Below are positions 21,703-42,456 of a stretch of 64,000 nucleotides of DNA, piece by piece (position 1 is the first letter of the stretch; every line of letters starts with the position of its first letter). Position numbers and translations under genes: made by a program. Under the pieces are notes generated by a model. It was not told the origin of the DNA. It was given only the letters and a program-made list of their open reading frames with translations, and did not search any database. The stretch is from Zygnema circumcarinatum (lineage: Eukaryota > Streptophyta > Zygnematophyceae > Zygnematales > Zygnemataceae), in NCBI GenBank assembly GCA_037447605.1, contig CM074808.1:1356978-1420977 (forward strand), written 5' to 3'.

Positions 21703-24700
21703 ATGGGCTGTGTGATGTCTAGGGAGGAGGGGGAGGGGGGGGGGAAGAGGATGACATGGAGAAGAAGGGCTGGCTGGAGTAGGAGGAGCGGGAGGTTGGT
21801 TGAAGAGATTGGAGGGGATTCAGGGAAAGAGGGAACCGAAAAGGGAGTGACGGAGGTAGGGTATGGAGGGGAACCGTACGAAGTTAGTTTTTCGGCGGAG
21901 TTTGGAGAAGAAAAGGTAATGGCTGAGAAGCATGTAAAAGCAGGACAGGTGGACCTGGAGGTTTTAGGCCAGAACAGTGTGGATGCACGGAATGGGGAGG
22001 AGAAGGAGAGTGCACTGGACACTGTTTTCGGCGGGAATGACGTCAAAGGCACGGCCCCTTTGGACGAGTTTCCGCTGCTTGGCGTGGACTTGCGACGCGA
22101 GGAGAGCTACTCCCATCCTGTAAGCCGGTCTGCACTTCAGTTTCAGGAGCAGCTAGGGCTGACGTCACAATTGTAGCAACGAGTTGCAGACGAATGAATG
22201 AGCATTGCGGTGTGGAAAAACTTTTGCATGCGGACGTTGTTTGGTGCATGGATTCCTTCCAAAAGCCTAATGTATCTCGACTCCGGCGGTTATGGTGCTT
22301 CCCGTTCTTTGAATTCTTGCTGCCGTGCGCTCCATTGTCTGCGGCTTTTGAGACCCTCTGGTGTAGCCGTGGTCGTGGCTTGGAACAGCTCGACATGTCT
22401 ATCCGCAAGTCGGGGAGATCCTACGGTGAGTGGGATTTTCCCTCAGAAGACGCCTCTTATGGAGCCTCTCTCGCTGATTCTCCTCCACCGGCTCTCTCCG
22501 GAGGGGGGTCACTGGATTTGGCGGCCGTTTCCGAGGGCGAAGCAGCCGTCAGCCCTGAAAACCCTCGGGATGTGGATGAAGCGTTCTATCCTTTCAGTCT
22601 TGGACCGCTGAGACCGCCGCAGGGCTCTCCATTTCTGGCGACAGTAAGATGGAACGCCATTTCGCTTTTGTTTGGGGCTGAAGCTGAGGCAATTTCTGCC
22701 CTGCAAGTGGCAGCATCTAGCAAAGCTGCGTTCAATGCTTCGCTGGACATGACATTGCAGTGACAAGCCATAGTACGCAACTTTTTCTAAGAGAATTGCG
22801 CATTTTGGCAGGGGGCGCCTTTGCCAACTAACGAGAAATATAGATTGGAGGTGTTGCGGCGATACAATCTTCTTGACACGGTGCGTGTCAATGGAGTGTT
22901 CCGCTGCTCCCCATTTCATGCAAAAACCATGAAGTATCTATCCCTTTTCCTTAGTTGGTGAACATATCAGGGATGAGGACGATCATAAATTTTGAGTTCA
23001 GGGCACTGGAGGCTTGAACTGGAATGTTTTTTTTTTTGCTTCTGAAGTCTGTCGTCATGGACTCGGATTGCTTTGAGTCTTCACACGTGCTGAGAGCCGA
23101 ATTCTGCTGTTGCAGGCACCTGAGCCCAAGTTTGATAGGCTGACCGACCTCGCATCACAGATGTTTAAGGTATGGTCAATTTTGAACTGCCCGTTTTGTG
23201 GGTTCTTGTTGAATTGAAACAGGGAACAACATGGAATTGCATTGTGGGGAATTCAAAATTCCGGCAATGCAATCTGTTGCGATTTTGTTTCACTTACAAT
23301 CATAGGCTGTTTGTGAGCCCTGCTTCTGCTGTTTTTGTTGATCTCCGCGCTGACGTCATCGTGCTTTCTGTTCCATGCAGGTTCCCGTCGCTTTGATTTC
23401 GCTCGTCGACGAAGAGAGGCAGTTTTTTAAGGTGTTTTTTCTTTCCTAGAACCTTCATTCCGTACGAACTTACACTTGAATATGTTTGCCTAGAGTGTTC
23501 TTTATCCATACTTCACATTATGCAATTTGTGTTTCTGCTCTCACACTGGATACTGGTCAAGTGCAGTCAAACCGTGGTCTGCCCGGCGTGTGTGAGACCG
23601 ACAGAGCATCTTCCTTTTGTGGCTACACTCTGCTTCCTGCGTAAGGCATGCAACCCCCAATATCGTGATGCAGAGGAGAAAGAAGGGAGGGACAGAGAGG
23701 AGTGAGTTTACGGAGAGGTTGTATGGAAGCGTTATAAGCCAATGGTAGTGCGGCTTTGTAGACTTAGGCTGCCCACCATGGCTGGTTGAAACTGGAGAAC
23801 GTGTGCAGGTGGTGCTTTAGTCCAATGCATTCTCATTTACATCCCTTTTCCCTGCTGTTCTCTTCAACAGGAAAAGCCCTTGCCTTGTCGTTGAGGACGC
23901 TCTGCAAGACACTCGCTTCTCTCAGAACAAGCTGGTAAAGAAAATAAACTGATCTCTGCTCGGCTTGAACTTGGTAGTAGCATGTAATTGAGTAGAGGGA
24001 GAAAACAAGCGGAGAAGAAGGTCGCAAGTCTTACATTTTCCCCTCCTTTGCGAGCAGGTCACTGGCGATCCGTGCATTCGTTTCTATGCAGGGGCGCCCC
24101 TTCTGACGTCAGGAGGGTTCATCCTCGGCTCATTGTGAGCTATACTGAGCCTACTCTACTGCATTCAGTTTCAATTGAACCTTTGCTGAACTCTCAGCTC
24201 ACAATGGCTGAACTTCCTAACAGGCAGTGAACTTGCATTTACCGGAGCAAGTTGGAAGTTATCATGTATTGACATGCAGGTTGTGTGCATGTGCCTGCTC
24301 TAAATAGATGCATTATTGACTTCGCGCCTCGGAAATTCACGGATGAAGAGCAGGAACTCCTTCTGAGTCTCGCGCATCTTGTAGTCATGGTGAGTGAGTG
24401 GGAGTGAGTGAGAATGAGTGGGAGTGAGTGGGATGCGAGTGCGACAGCCGACTGCTGCATTGTTTCACAGATAGATGCGGGCAAGTTTAGGTCGGCAAAG
24501 CGTAGGGACTATTCAATATATGTGCTGAGAATGCAAGTTGGGAGCTGCAGGAATTTGAAAAGCACACACAGTCACTAGAGCTGCAGCGTCAGCAGGCTGT
24601 CCGATTTGAAGCTGACAAGAAGGGGCTGCTCCATGCCATAGGTGTGTTCCGTTCCGTTCTATGCCTCCAACCTCCCCTTGCTCCTTTGACTCACAGACAG

Positions 24701-27700
24701 AACACGTGTCTTTCCAACATTGGTCCCAACATTCTTCACGACGATTGATGCATCATTCCGCCCTCTTGCAGATGCCTTCAGTGAGGGTCTCGTGCTTACA
24801 GACACATCCCAGAAGGGGCAGCCCATTGTCTTTGTGAACGAGGGGTGGGAGAAGATCACGGGCTACTCCTGTCAGGAAGTGGAGGGAAAGCACTGCGGCT
24901 CTCTCCTGCAGGTGAGAGCAGCTGAGGGTGCTCGAACTTTGCCCAGTTAGGGTTCAATTTAAACATTCTACACATACCCACTTTCCAGTTTAATCTGTTT
25001 CGTCTGCTCATTTTTGCTTGAAACCCTTACAACCATAATAGGAGATTCCCTTACAAGTCTTTTTGAAGAGGAGGCCTTGTCCAGGGGCCCTTAACGGACA
25101 TGGCAGCAGTAACTGTACTGAAAACTGCCTGCATGGAAGGCCGTGCTGCCGCTGTGGAGATTCTTAACTACCGCAAAGATGGAACTCCGTTTTGGAACTG
25201 GCTCCGTATCCGGCCCGTTCTCCCCCCTGGCAGCAACAATAGCCATGAAGGCGGGCGAAGGTGAGGAATATTAGGGTTTCCAGAAGACCATTGAAGAAGA
25301 GTTTGAAGAAGAAGAAGCAGAGAAGAGAAGAGCTCTTCATTGCAGAAGAGTCTTGTATTTTTATTTTGAGGATTGATTTGACTTTGTATTTTTTCAAATG
25401 AAGGCATTTTTAGCTGCAGCACAGGATGACAGTGCTTAAAAGGTAGGAGGGTGTGTTCGAGGTTGTGCTCACACAATAAGGGAAGTTTCGGTCCTGCAGA
25501 TACTTTTTTGGAATTCTTTCGGACTGCACCTCCCGCAAAGAGAAGGAGCTTGAGTTGGAGCGATTACGGGTGAGTGCTTTTGTCCCCATCATGCAACAGC
25601 AAAACAAATTTGATGTTGTTCTTCTCACATGATGGAATGCAATCTCATCAATAGATCTCTGTTATGAGGTCCTTCTGCCTCGCAGTTGGAGGAGTTAGAG
25701 AAGGAAGCGGAGACTCGGGCAAAGCGGCAATTCGTAGCGAACATCAGCCATGAAATTCGAACACCCATGAATGCGATTATCGCATGCAGCCAACTGCTGC
25801 AGGACACAAAGAACCTCACTCCGGACCAGAAGGAGCTCATTCAAATGATCTCAGGGTAAGTAGTCTTTCATCCGACAACTACGGGGAGGGGGAGGCTAGT
25901 GGCATGGGGGGAGAGATGGATGAGGAGGGAAAGGGAGAGGGAAGGGGGCAGGGAGAGGGTGAAGAAGAGGGAGAGGAGGGAGGAAGAGAGGGAGACGGAG
26001 AGATGCGTGAAGGTTCTGCCTAAAAAATTTAAGGAAAAAGGTGAAAGTCTTCTCGGAAATAGAGGCTCCGTCTGTTAAATTTCCAGTGCATTTCTATCTC
26101 TGTTGCTGCAGGTCCGGGCAGCAACTTCTTTCTCTCATCAACGACATATTGGACTTCTCCAAGGTGGCTTGCCTCCCTCTTCCAATAACAGCGCTGCCCG
26201 TCTCTCAGATCAATCTTGCAGAAATCAGCCAGTTTTGGACCTGATCCTATTTGGTATTGCTATTGAAATTTGCTTATGGGCTGCCTCCTTGTTTTAGACT
26301 TTGCCTGCTGCCTCTTATAATAGACTAATACAGATTACTCGTACTTTGTTTCGATCTGCCTGATCTGAAGGCCGCTGGAGAGGAGCTGCAGTTGGATGCA
26401 GGAAAAATGGAACTGCAAGTGAAGGAGTTGTCCATGTGGAACTGCTTAGATTTCTGCATGGAGATGCTCGTCCTCAAATCGCAGACCAAGGGCCTTGAAC
26501 TGTCATACAACATGGATGCCAACGTTCCCCAGTGAGTGCAGTTTTGCAGTTTTGACAAAATGCAGTAGTTAGAAGAAGCCTAAGGGCTGAATTGAAGCAG
26601 GAAAGGTTGTTCATTGCCAGTGGTGAGGTTTTCCAGATTTCTAGGGATTTTTGGTGCTAACATGTTCGTTTTTAATGTGGACTCTGAGCAGGTTCATTTG
26701 GGCCGATGAGGTGCGACTGAGGCAGATCTTGACCAACCTTTTGTCCAATGCAGGTGGGGGGCACTCTTTCCCCTTCTGTCCAAGTAGATGAATACAGTTA
26801 CCTGAACGATTAGACGATGAAATTTTAACACAGCAAAGCATGGAACTCCCTCTCATACACTCCTCTATGGCTCATTGTTTATGCAGCCAAGTTCACGGAA
26901 GAGGGGGGCGAAGTGGAGGTCGTCGTAACTTCGCGCCTTAAGTTCCGAAAAACATCGATGACTGACTACTTCGATGGAGTGAAGCCATACGAAGGGCTGC
27001 CTTTATATGAGATCGAATTTTCCGTAAGGGACACAGGTACAGGTCCAAAACCCAGCCGTTAAACTGACACCTGTTTCACAGTAATTGGGCTCTTTCTGAT
27101 GCAGCTTTTAAACATGCGATGGGGAGGGAAATTGTCCTTAATGGTCATGCATGATGGGGTGTGCTGGAATTGGTCTCAGGCATTGGCATGCCCAAGGAGT
27201 TCTGCAGTGTAATTTTTGAGGCCTTCACACAATGCGATAATTCGCGGACGAGGAAATATGAAGGTACTGAGAATGACCTTCTAACATAGTAGTGTTCATT
27301 CACTATCAGACCGCAAGTACGTTCTTCTTTGCAAAGTGACTCATCAAATTCAAGCAAATCTCAGGAAAATCTTTTTGATGGGGGGAACTACAGGCACCGG
27401 CCTAGGAATGGCAATCGCTAAAGACTTGACAGAGAGAATGGGAGGACGGATTTGGGTAGAGAGTGAAGTCGGGAAAGGGTCTACCTTCTTCTTCACCATC
27501 CTTGCCCACGGCTCTATGATTGAAACGAAGGGACAGACTGTCTCTAAGCAGGCCGCCTTGGATGCTCCCACGAGCCCTCTCGCAGGGAAAAGATGTCTTT
27601 TAGTAGGAGTAAGGGAAACCTTCCGTCGAATGGCTGCCTCTATGCTGCGATCGTGGGGGATGCACTGCACTGCAGCCACTAATGAGGCAGACTTCGATAA

Positions 27701-29519
27701 CCTTTGGGAAGTTTTTCCGAGTCATTTGAGGCGTAGTGTGAGTCTGAATGTGGTAGCGTCTATTGAGACAGTGCCCCATAGTGAGGCGGAGGGTGCTGGA
27801 TTCATGCGAGCAGAGAGACAGCTTTCTTTGGACGATCGCCAATCTCGACCGTTCGATGTTGTGCTTGTCGACTGCCCCCCCTCATCTTCAACCGTCGATT
27901 CTCTCTCGCCGGAGTATGCAAGGGCCCTCGCTCTGATGGAGAAGGGGTGCTCGTGCGGACCCTCAGTTCCCACCTTCCTCTTTTTGGCAAAGCACTCCAA
28001 AGCTCAGGCAGGGGTCAATGTGTCCAGACTGGTAAGTAGTCGTAAAGACAGTTTTTTTTTGTCGACTAAAAATCAGGGTTAGGGTTGAAGTTCGGGAGGG
28101 AGTTGTCTGCAGTCTGAGTCTTCGTTCTATTTGACTGAATGGTGGGTTTCATCTTGTGCAGGCAAATGTGACGGTTTTGTCTCGGCCGGTGCGAGTGAAT
28201 CAAGTGTATCAGAGTCTTCTTGACCATCTGGCGAGAGACGAGGTGCTTCTCTCTCCCTCTCCTCTCTATCTCGTCAGTCCTTTGCGTGGTGGCAGTAGAA
28301 CATGTCGCCATTTTATCAGCTACCCTTTTGTTCAGATAGTGAGGAATGTCGAATGAAAACCATGGAAACGCTCAGATACGCTCCCCAATGATTTAGAGTT
28401 TTGCTGCCATTTTAGGGTTTCCATTGAGTATGAGGTTGGGGCCATGTCCTATGCCACAGGCGGAACGAATCGCTGCAAAGGATGCAGTCTTGCTTCCAGT
28501 CGACTTGAGGGAGCGGAAGTTGCGAATCTTGATTGCGGAGGATAACATGATCAATCAGAGAGTGAGTGGTCTTTGGCGAATTGTGTGGAAGTTCAGGTCA
28601 AAGGCAGTGAGATCAGAGGAAATTTTTCTTTTTTCAGCCGCTCTGTCTCGGAGAAAATGTGAACCTCGACATGACATGCTCTTGCCATTTCCATGTGCAT
28701 GCAGGTTCTGTTAAAGCTACTTAAGGGGCTAGGTCAGGACGACTGCGTGACAGCGAATAACGGCATGAAGGTGATGCACTGCCAAACTCTCTTGGAGTCG
28801 GGCTATCACAAACGTTAAAAGTACTGGGTTTGACTTAAAGATGCGAGAGTTCTCTGTATTCATGTCGGATCATTGATGTGGCGGCGGTTTTTTAATGGCA
28901 GGTGTTGGAGCGGATGCGCACTTTTCAGTTTGACCTCATCTTGATGGATGTGCAAATGCCCGAAATGGATGGGTTGACTGCCACATCACACTTGCGGGTG
29001 AGCCGATCGTTCTCCTCTCGCCAGAATTGCTAAATTTTGCTTCGTTTCTTCGGTTTGTCATGCCATGGGGTCGCTAACTGTCCCCAAACATGCGAGGGCA
29101 GCAATTCATCAGGGACTGGTTTATAACCAATTAGTTGTCTAGAAACGCTTCTGTACCCCTCGCTCCAAGACATTCGTCCTTTCCGATTCAGACCCTGCGT
29201 ATCCTGAATCGCCCAAATTGTTAATGGAGCCCTTGTTTTGGATGAGAAAATGGTTCAAATGAAATCAGGTGGTTAAAAAGGGGGGAGCTGCTTCGGGTTG
29301 CAGGGGGAGTTTCCCGAGGAGCAACAGCCCATGATTTCTGCTCTGACTGCAGATGTGGGGCCGGACATAGAAGCAGAGTGTCAGGAAGCAGGCATGAATT
29401 GGTATTTGAGTAAGCCCGTATTGAAGGGGGAGCTTCAGGTGCTTCTTGCGAAGTGTATGGAGGTGCTGCGTCAGCCGGAGCTGCCCAAAGACTTCCACAG
29501 GCGGTGGCTAAAGTCTTAA
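21703..29519 (+). CDS. Hybrid histidine kinase: GAF, LOV-like PAS, HisKA, HATPase, degenerate and intact receivers
   Basis: Exons: 21703-22119, 22389-22643, 22812-22880, 23116-23169, 23381-23431, 23567-23640, 23871-23934, 24058-24134, 24308-24389, 24551-24641, 24772-24911, 25085-25260, 25500-25569, 25686-25855, 26112-26163, 26392-26531, 26692-26753, 26887-27036, 27180-27263, 27394-28031, 28162-28242, 28460-28561, 28705-28770, 28902-28997 and 29304-29519. All phases agree, giving about 1158 aa. It starts MGCVMSRE, a possible myristoyl/palmitoyl anchor. GAF is at about 225-381 ([30 protein letters not shown]). The LOV-like PAS is at about 412-530 with Cys453 in GKHCGSLLQ, Asn486 and Asn496 in [11 protein letters not shown], and Leu523 at the usual Gln site. 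The H-box is [16 protein letters not shown] with His562. The N-box ([12 protein letters not shown]), G1 (DTGIGM) and G2 (GTGLGMAIA) are intact. A receiver-like domain (about 740-900) lacks the acidic pair. The final receiver has Glu1026-Asp1027, phospho-Asp1071 ([11 protein letters not shown]) and Lys1124. It should feed an HPt phosphorelay; the input signal is unproven. Exon 10's start and the second exon's left border are the least certain. Confidence 0.88.
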
Positions 29520-29997
29520 CTGCGCGTCCCCTTTAGAATGCACCTTGTAACGTAGGGGGCTGCCTGCTGTAAAGTCCTGAACAGGGCCCTAGGCGGAGGT
29601 TAGAAGTTCCAGGCAGCCAAATTGATCGGTAGAGTTCAGAAATAAAGTGGAGCAGCATCAAGAAACGTAAGCTTATATATTTTTTCACCATTCTTTCTAC
29701 CAGGAAGGTTTTAGTTTCTTTGGTCGAGGCCTGTGATTTTTGGGCAGCAGTTTGTTCTCCACAGTCTTGTGGAGAAGAAAGGCTGCTGCCATTTCCGTGC
29801 ATCAGAAGTGCGATAGCAAGATAGAGAGGCGCAGTCTGTTACCGCAAAGGGAATTGGAATACGGGGCCTCCTCCTCACAACTATTGAGGGTAGAAGAAGC
29901 GGTGCCTGGGAAAAAGAGAAGCCTGGGCGTGCCCCACATCGGCGTCCTTTGCTGCTTCTAGTTCCCTTTTAATGAGCCTAGAAGTAGATTTCCGTTT
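29520..29997. other. 3' region of the hybrid kinase gene, no gene seen
   Basis: Presumed 3' UTR and spacer. No domain is seen in the short frames. Confidence 0.3.
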
Positions 29998-30110
29998 ATG
30001 GGCTTTTTTTTTTGTCCTTGAGTCCTTTGTGACCGATCCCTCGTGGTTCCCCATGTTGGTCTTATCCATGTACATTTGATGGCATCGTCGCCATCGTGAG
30101 ATTAATCCTA
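29998..30110 (-). repeat. Dispersed coding-like repeat, copy B
   Basis: The minus-strand frame reads LISRWRRCHQMYMDKTNM, then GNHEGSVTKDSRT. It aligns to copy A at 20109-20220 over its full length, with the frame preserved. Confidence 0.6.
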
Positions 30111-30670
30111 TTTCCTTTCCTTTCTGTGCCCGATTTTAGTTGTTCAATGTAATCACTTCACGGCGCAACCTCGTCCCTATGGAACCTCGATGCGGCGCGT
30201 TGATTGCACATGTTCGCAGTTCCGTGTCAATCCACGCTGCGACCGTTTGCAGTTCCGTGGTGGACGACGGCCACGGACCGTGTCACGCGAATCCGAGAGC
30301 TACGAGGCTCTGACCGACAATGGGACAAGGCGGCACCGACCTATAGCACCGGCCTAAGGCACCGACCTAGCACATCACAAGATCGGGCGAGGTTCGCCAG
30401 TCGCCTCCCCCCCTTTCAGTCCCCCCCCCCTCGCTAGCGCTTTGCTCCCCAAGGCCTTGCCAAGTATGCCCATGGCGAGGATGAGGATGAGGATGGGGCG
30501 GATCCAGGATGGATGGTTGCTGAGGGGGCTGAGCCCTCTTTCAGCGCAAATACATGAATATAAATTAAAAAAAGGTTGAATATTCAAAATATTATGGTGA
30601 GGATTGACCCCCAAAACTCGTATAACTAGGTCCGCAGGAGAGGATTCCTTGCCTAATGCGAGCGGTGTCC

Positions 30671-30747
<77 letters not shown>

Positions 30748-31601
30748 TCTCCCTCCCTCCCTCCCTCCCCCCCTCATGGACGCACATTTGCGCCAGTCAC
30801 GTACCCTCAGTCTCGAGGCAGCTCTCTCACTCCCTCTTTATCCCCCCCTCCCTCTCCCTCTCCCTCTCCCCCTCTCTCTCCCCCTTTTGCACACATGCGC
30901 ACACAGTCAACCGTCAGGTACCATCCCCACACCTTCTCTCTTGAGGCAACAACAGCAGGGCGGCCCGCCCGGCTTTGGCTAACGGGGGATGGACCCGCCC
31001 AACTCTGGTAACTCGCTCGTTCTCTAAAACGCATACTTCAAGGGATATCGTGCCACAGGGGTCTTCGAGAACAAACTATTGCCAATGTGAATAAAAAAAA
31101 GGTAGCCATTCATTCAAACTTGAGATCGCCCTCCAATTCATTGGCTGCCATTGGTCCAAGAACATTGCCTTGTGCGGCCATGCCATCCATGTTCTTGTTG
31201 GACCTCGCTCAGAACCTGGGTCACTGCGCGTGGGCAAGAGTGACTGACTCGGTTGGTTGGCTAGGAACCATATCCTGGATAGCCAGTCAGCCCGTACGGC
31301 CGGCGTCCCCCGGCTAGTATCTGACTAACTGCCAGCTGGCGGCAGTTCAGGACGTTTCCATGCGACCAAAAAGTCGCCGCCAGCGACTCGGAGCCACTGC
31401 AAAAGGTGGCGCGTTCCCGTTAGCAGTTCGAGCGTTTTCATTCACGGGACTGGCTATCATGGAACAGCATGACCAGTCGGGCGGTGCGGGAAGGCGCCAG
31501 CAGCAGCGCAGAGCTCGCTGACGCGGAGCCATGGCTGCGGGGGCCTGAGAGAGGGCGGATCTTCCGCAGCAGCGGCCTTGGCCTTGGGGGAGGAGGTGGC
31601 C
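30111..31601. promoter_or_regulatory. Intergenic region upstream of the double glycosyltransferase gene
   Basis: No gene is seen. It includes GCACCGACCTA words (about 30334 and 30360), the CT microsatellite, C-rich pyrimidine tracts (30760-30890) and one CCGTACGG word near 31292. Confidence 0.35.
30672..30742 (+). repeat. (CT)n microsatellite
   Basis: About 35 uninterrupted CT dinucleotides, followed by CCCT/CCTC variants. The Ser/Leu-rich and Arg/Glu-rich frames across it are artefacts. Confidence 0.95.
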
Positions 31602-40641
<9,040 letters not shown>

Positions 40642-41289
40642 CAAGGAAGGAATCTCGAGCTTCCTTGTGTAATTTGGGCTCCTAGCTAAGGGTTGCCGTG
40701 AGAGCATGGAGCGGGAAATGAAGTTGTGAAAGTTAAGAGTCGTTATTTGTTCTTTGATTGTAATGCTCTTTCATTAATCCTTTTTTTTTAATTTTCTGGT
40801 CAGGGCGTGGACTCCGCCCAGTTTCCTGGTGGCTTTGGTTTACGGCATGCGTGTTGATCGTGCAATGAAGTATTCTCGTTGTGTGGATTTTTACGCTTTT
40901 TGATTTTGTTGTAGCAACTCAAAGTGGAGCCTTCTTGTAATCCAGCAATATGAAGGTGTTAGTGCGATGGGAGAATAGGCTGCAATAAAACGAAGAAACA
41001 AAGCTGAATCCAAATTAGGAAACTTAGCAAAATGTACAAAACAAGCACACGCACTAAAAATGAATGTGTCCGCCATCCAGCCTTTGTGATAAAAGCCCTG
41101 AAAGGTTTTGTGCGGCTTCTCACCCCCTCAAGGGTCTGTTTGCAAAACATGGTGTAATAACAAGGTGGCAAATCGCGAGCTACTGGGCGGTCAGGAAATT
41201 TGCGTAACAATGAGAAAGGCTTTTCCAGAAGGTAAAGGGAAGGAGGATATCCTTAAGGTTACTGAGGCCAAGAAGATTTGTCCAGAAGT
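40642..41289. other. 3' region of the glycosyltransferase gene, no gene seen
   Basis: Presumed 3' UTR and spacer, with a T-rich stretch near 40785-40795. No domain is seen. Confidence 0.3.
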
Positions 41290-42456
41290 CTATTTTGGCG
41301 TTTGAGCTTCATTGCCATTCCTCTTATTTCCAAATCCCAAAGCAGCACCTTTGGAGCGGTCAGTATCTCGCTTTATACTCGGCCTTTCTGTTCCTACATC
41401 ACTCTGCAGTGCCTCCAAAACGTCATCCTCTTCCTTGCTGTTTATAATACCTCGAAAGATAAGAAAAGGAGCCAAATAATTACTCACCCAAAACGCAAAC
41501 AGAAGACCAAAACTGCACAGAAACTTGCAAGAATCTGTCAGTTCCGCAGAAACTCCTCAACATTAGAAGCAAAGAATAGTTCGGGAGTGGTAAGCAGCAA
41601 AGGTATGCAATGCTCAGCAAGTCGGCCCCCGACAATGGACCTCGTTAAAACAATACTAGTCGGTAGATCCTCACTTGTAAATACAGATCACCCTAAATCC
41701 AGTAGAGTACCCCCTTAGATGCAAGTGCATTTCCAGCGCTGCTCTGGACACAAAACCTAAGCGTTCCAGTGCTCGGGACTGGAAATATAACAGACTCCTG
41801 CTCCAAGAACTTGCCTGCTGCATAGAAAAAGTCTATCCAGGTCGTAATTCCACAAACAGGCAGACGAGATTGTGTGTGTGTTTTAATTGTGAAAAAAAAA
41901 ACAATTTTTCTTTAGTGATGCGATTTATGTAGCTTATATTGACCATATGGCTGACAAGGGATGATGGATGGTAATGTTTCTTGAAGACCTAGATGTCTAT
42001 AACCCAAATTGCGAGCAATACAAACTCCGCAGTGGAACCCAAAGTAACGCAACGGAACAAACAAGGAGAAGTGTGGCAAGTCATCATCAAGAAAACCAGC
42101 TACCTGATGAAAAGAAGGTCTGTTGACCCACTGCTGTCTACAGCACTGTCTGTACCAGCATTGTCAGGAAAACTTTCCGCTGCAGCAAGAGCTGCTTCGC
42201 TGCTGAAAAGGAATCCGAACGAAGGACCGAACGCCAAGCCTTTTGCACAAAATTTCTTGGAGCGTATTCTCTGACTTGATTCCTTAACGAGCGACTGAGC
42301 GCTAGCAAGTCCTTGATATCGTAACAGTTCAGACGAAAGGTGAGAGGAGCAGGCTTCCCAGCGGGCCACAGAAGCGCATGTCCTTGCATGAAATGTATCC
42401 TCCGCTATAGAATCGCAGGAGAGAGAGAGGCGGCATGTCCAGCCCGCCGAGGCCAT
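41290..42456 (-). other. Possible minus-strand gene with organelle leader (exons incomplete)
   Basis: An ATG at 42456 (minus) opens a frame starting MASAGWTCRLSLSCDSI that is Ser/Ala/Arg-rich, like a plastid or mitochondrial leader. It runs to a possible donor near 42103. At the other end (about 41530 to 41290, minus) a frame reads FGLLFAFWVSNYLAPFLIF and continues to a hydrophilic tail ending EAQTPK, like a membrane span near a C-terminus. I could not join these with consistent phases, so this is a candidate locus and not a model. No family is recognised. Confidence 0.3.

Noticed and set aside
22644-22763. Extension of the hybrid kinase exon 2 to the stop at 22763
   Set aside because: A strong donor ACA|GTAAGA at 22644 gives the phase needed by the GAF exon at 22812; the later GT near 22760 gives the wrong phase.
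30604-31011. Ser/Leu-rich frames across the CT array
   Set aside because: They are translations of a dinucleotide repeat.
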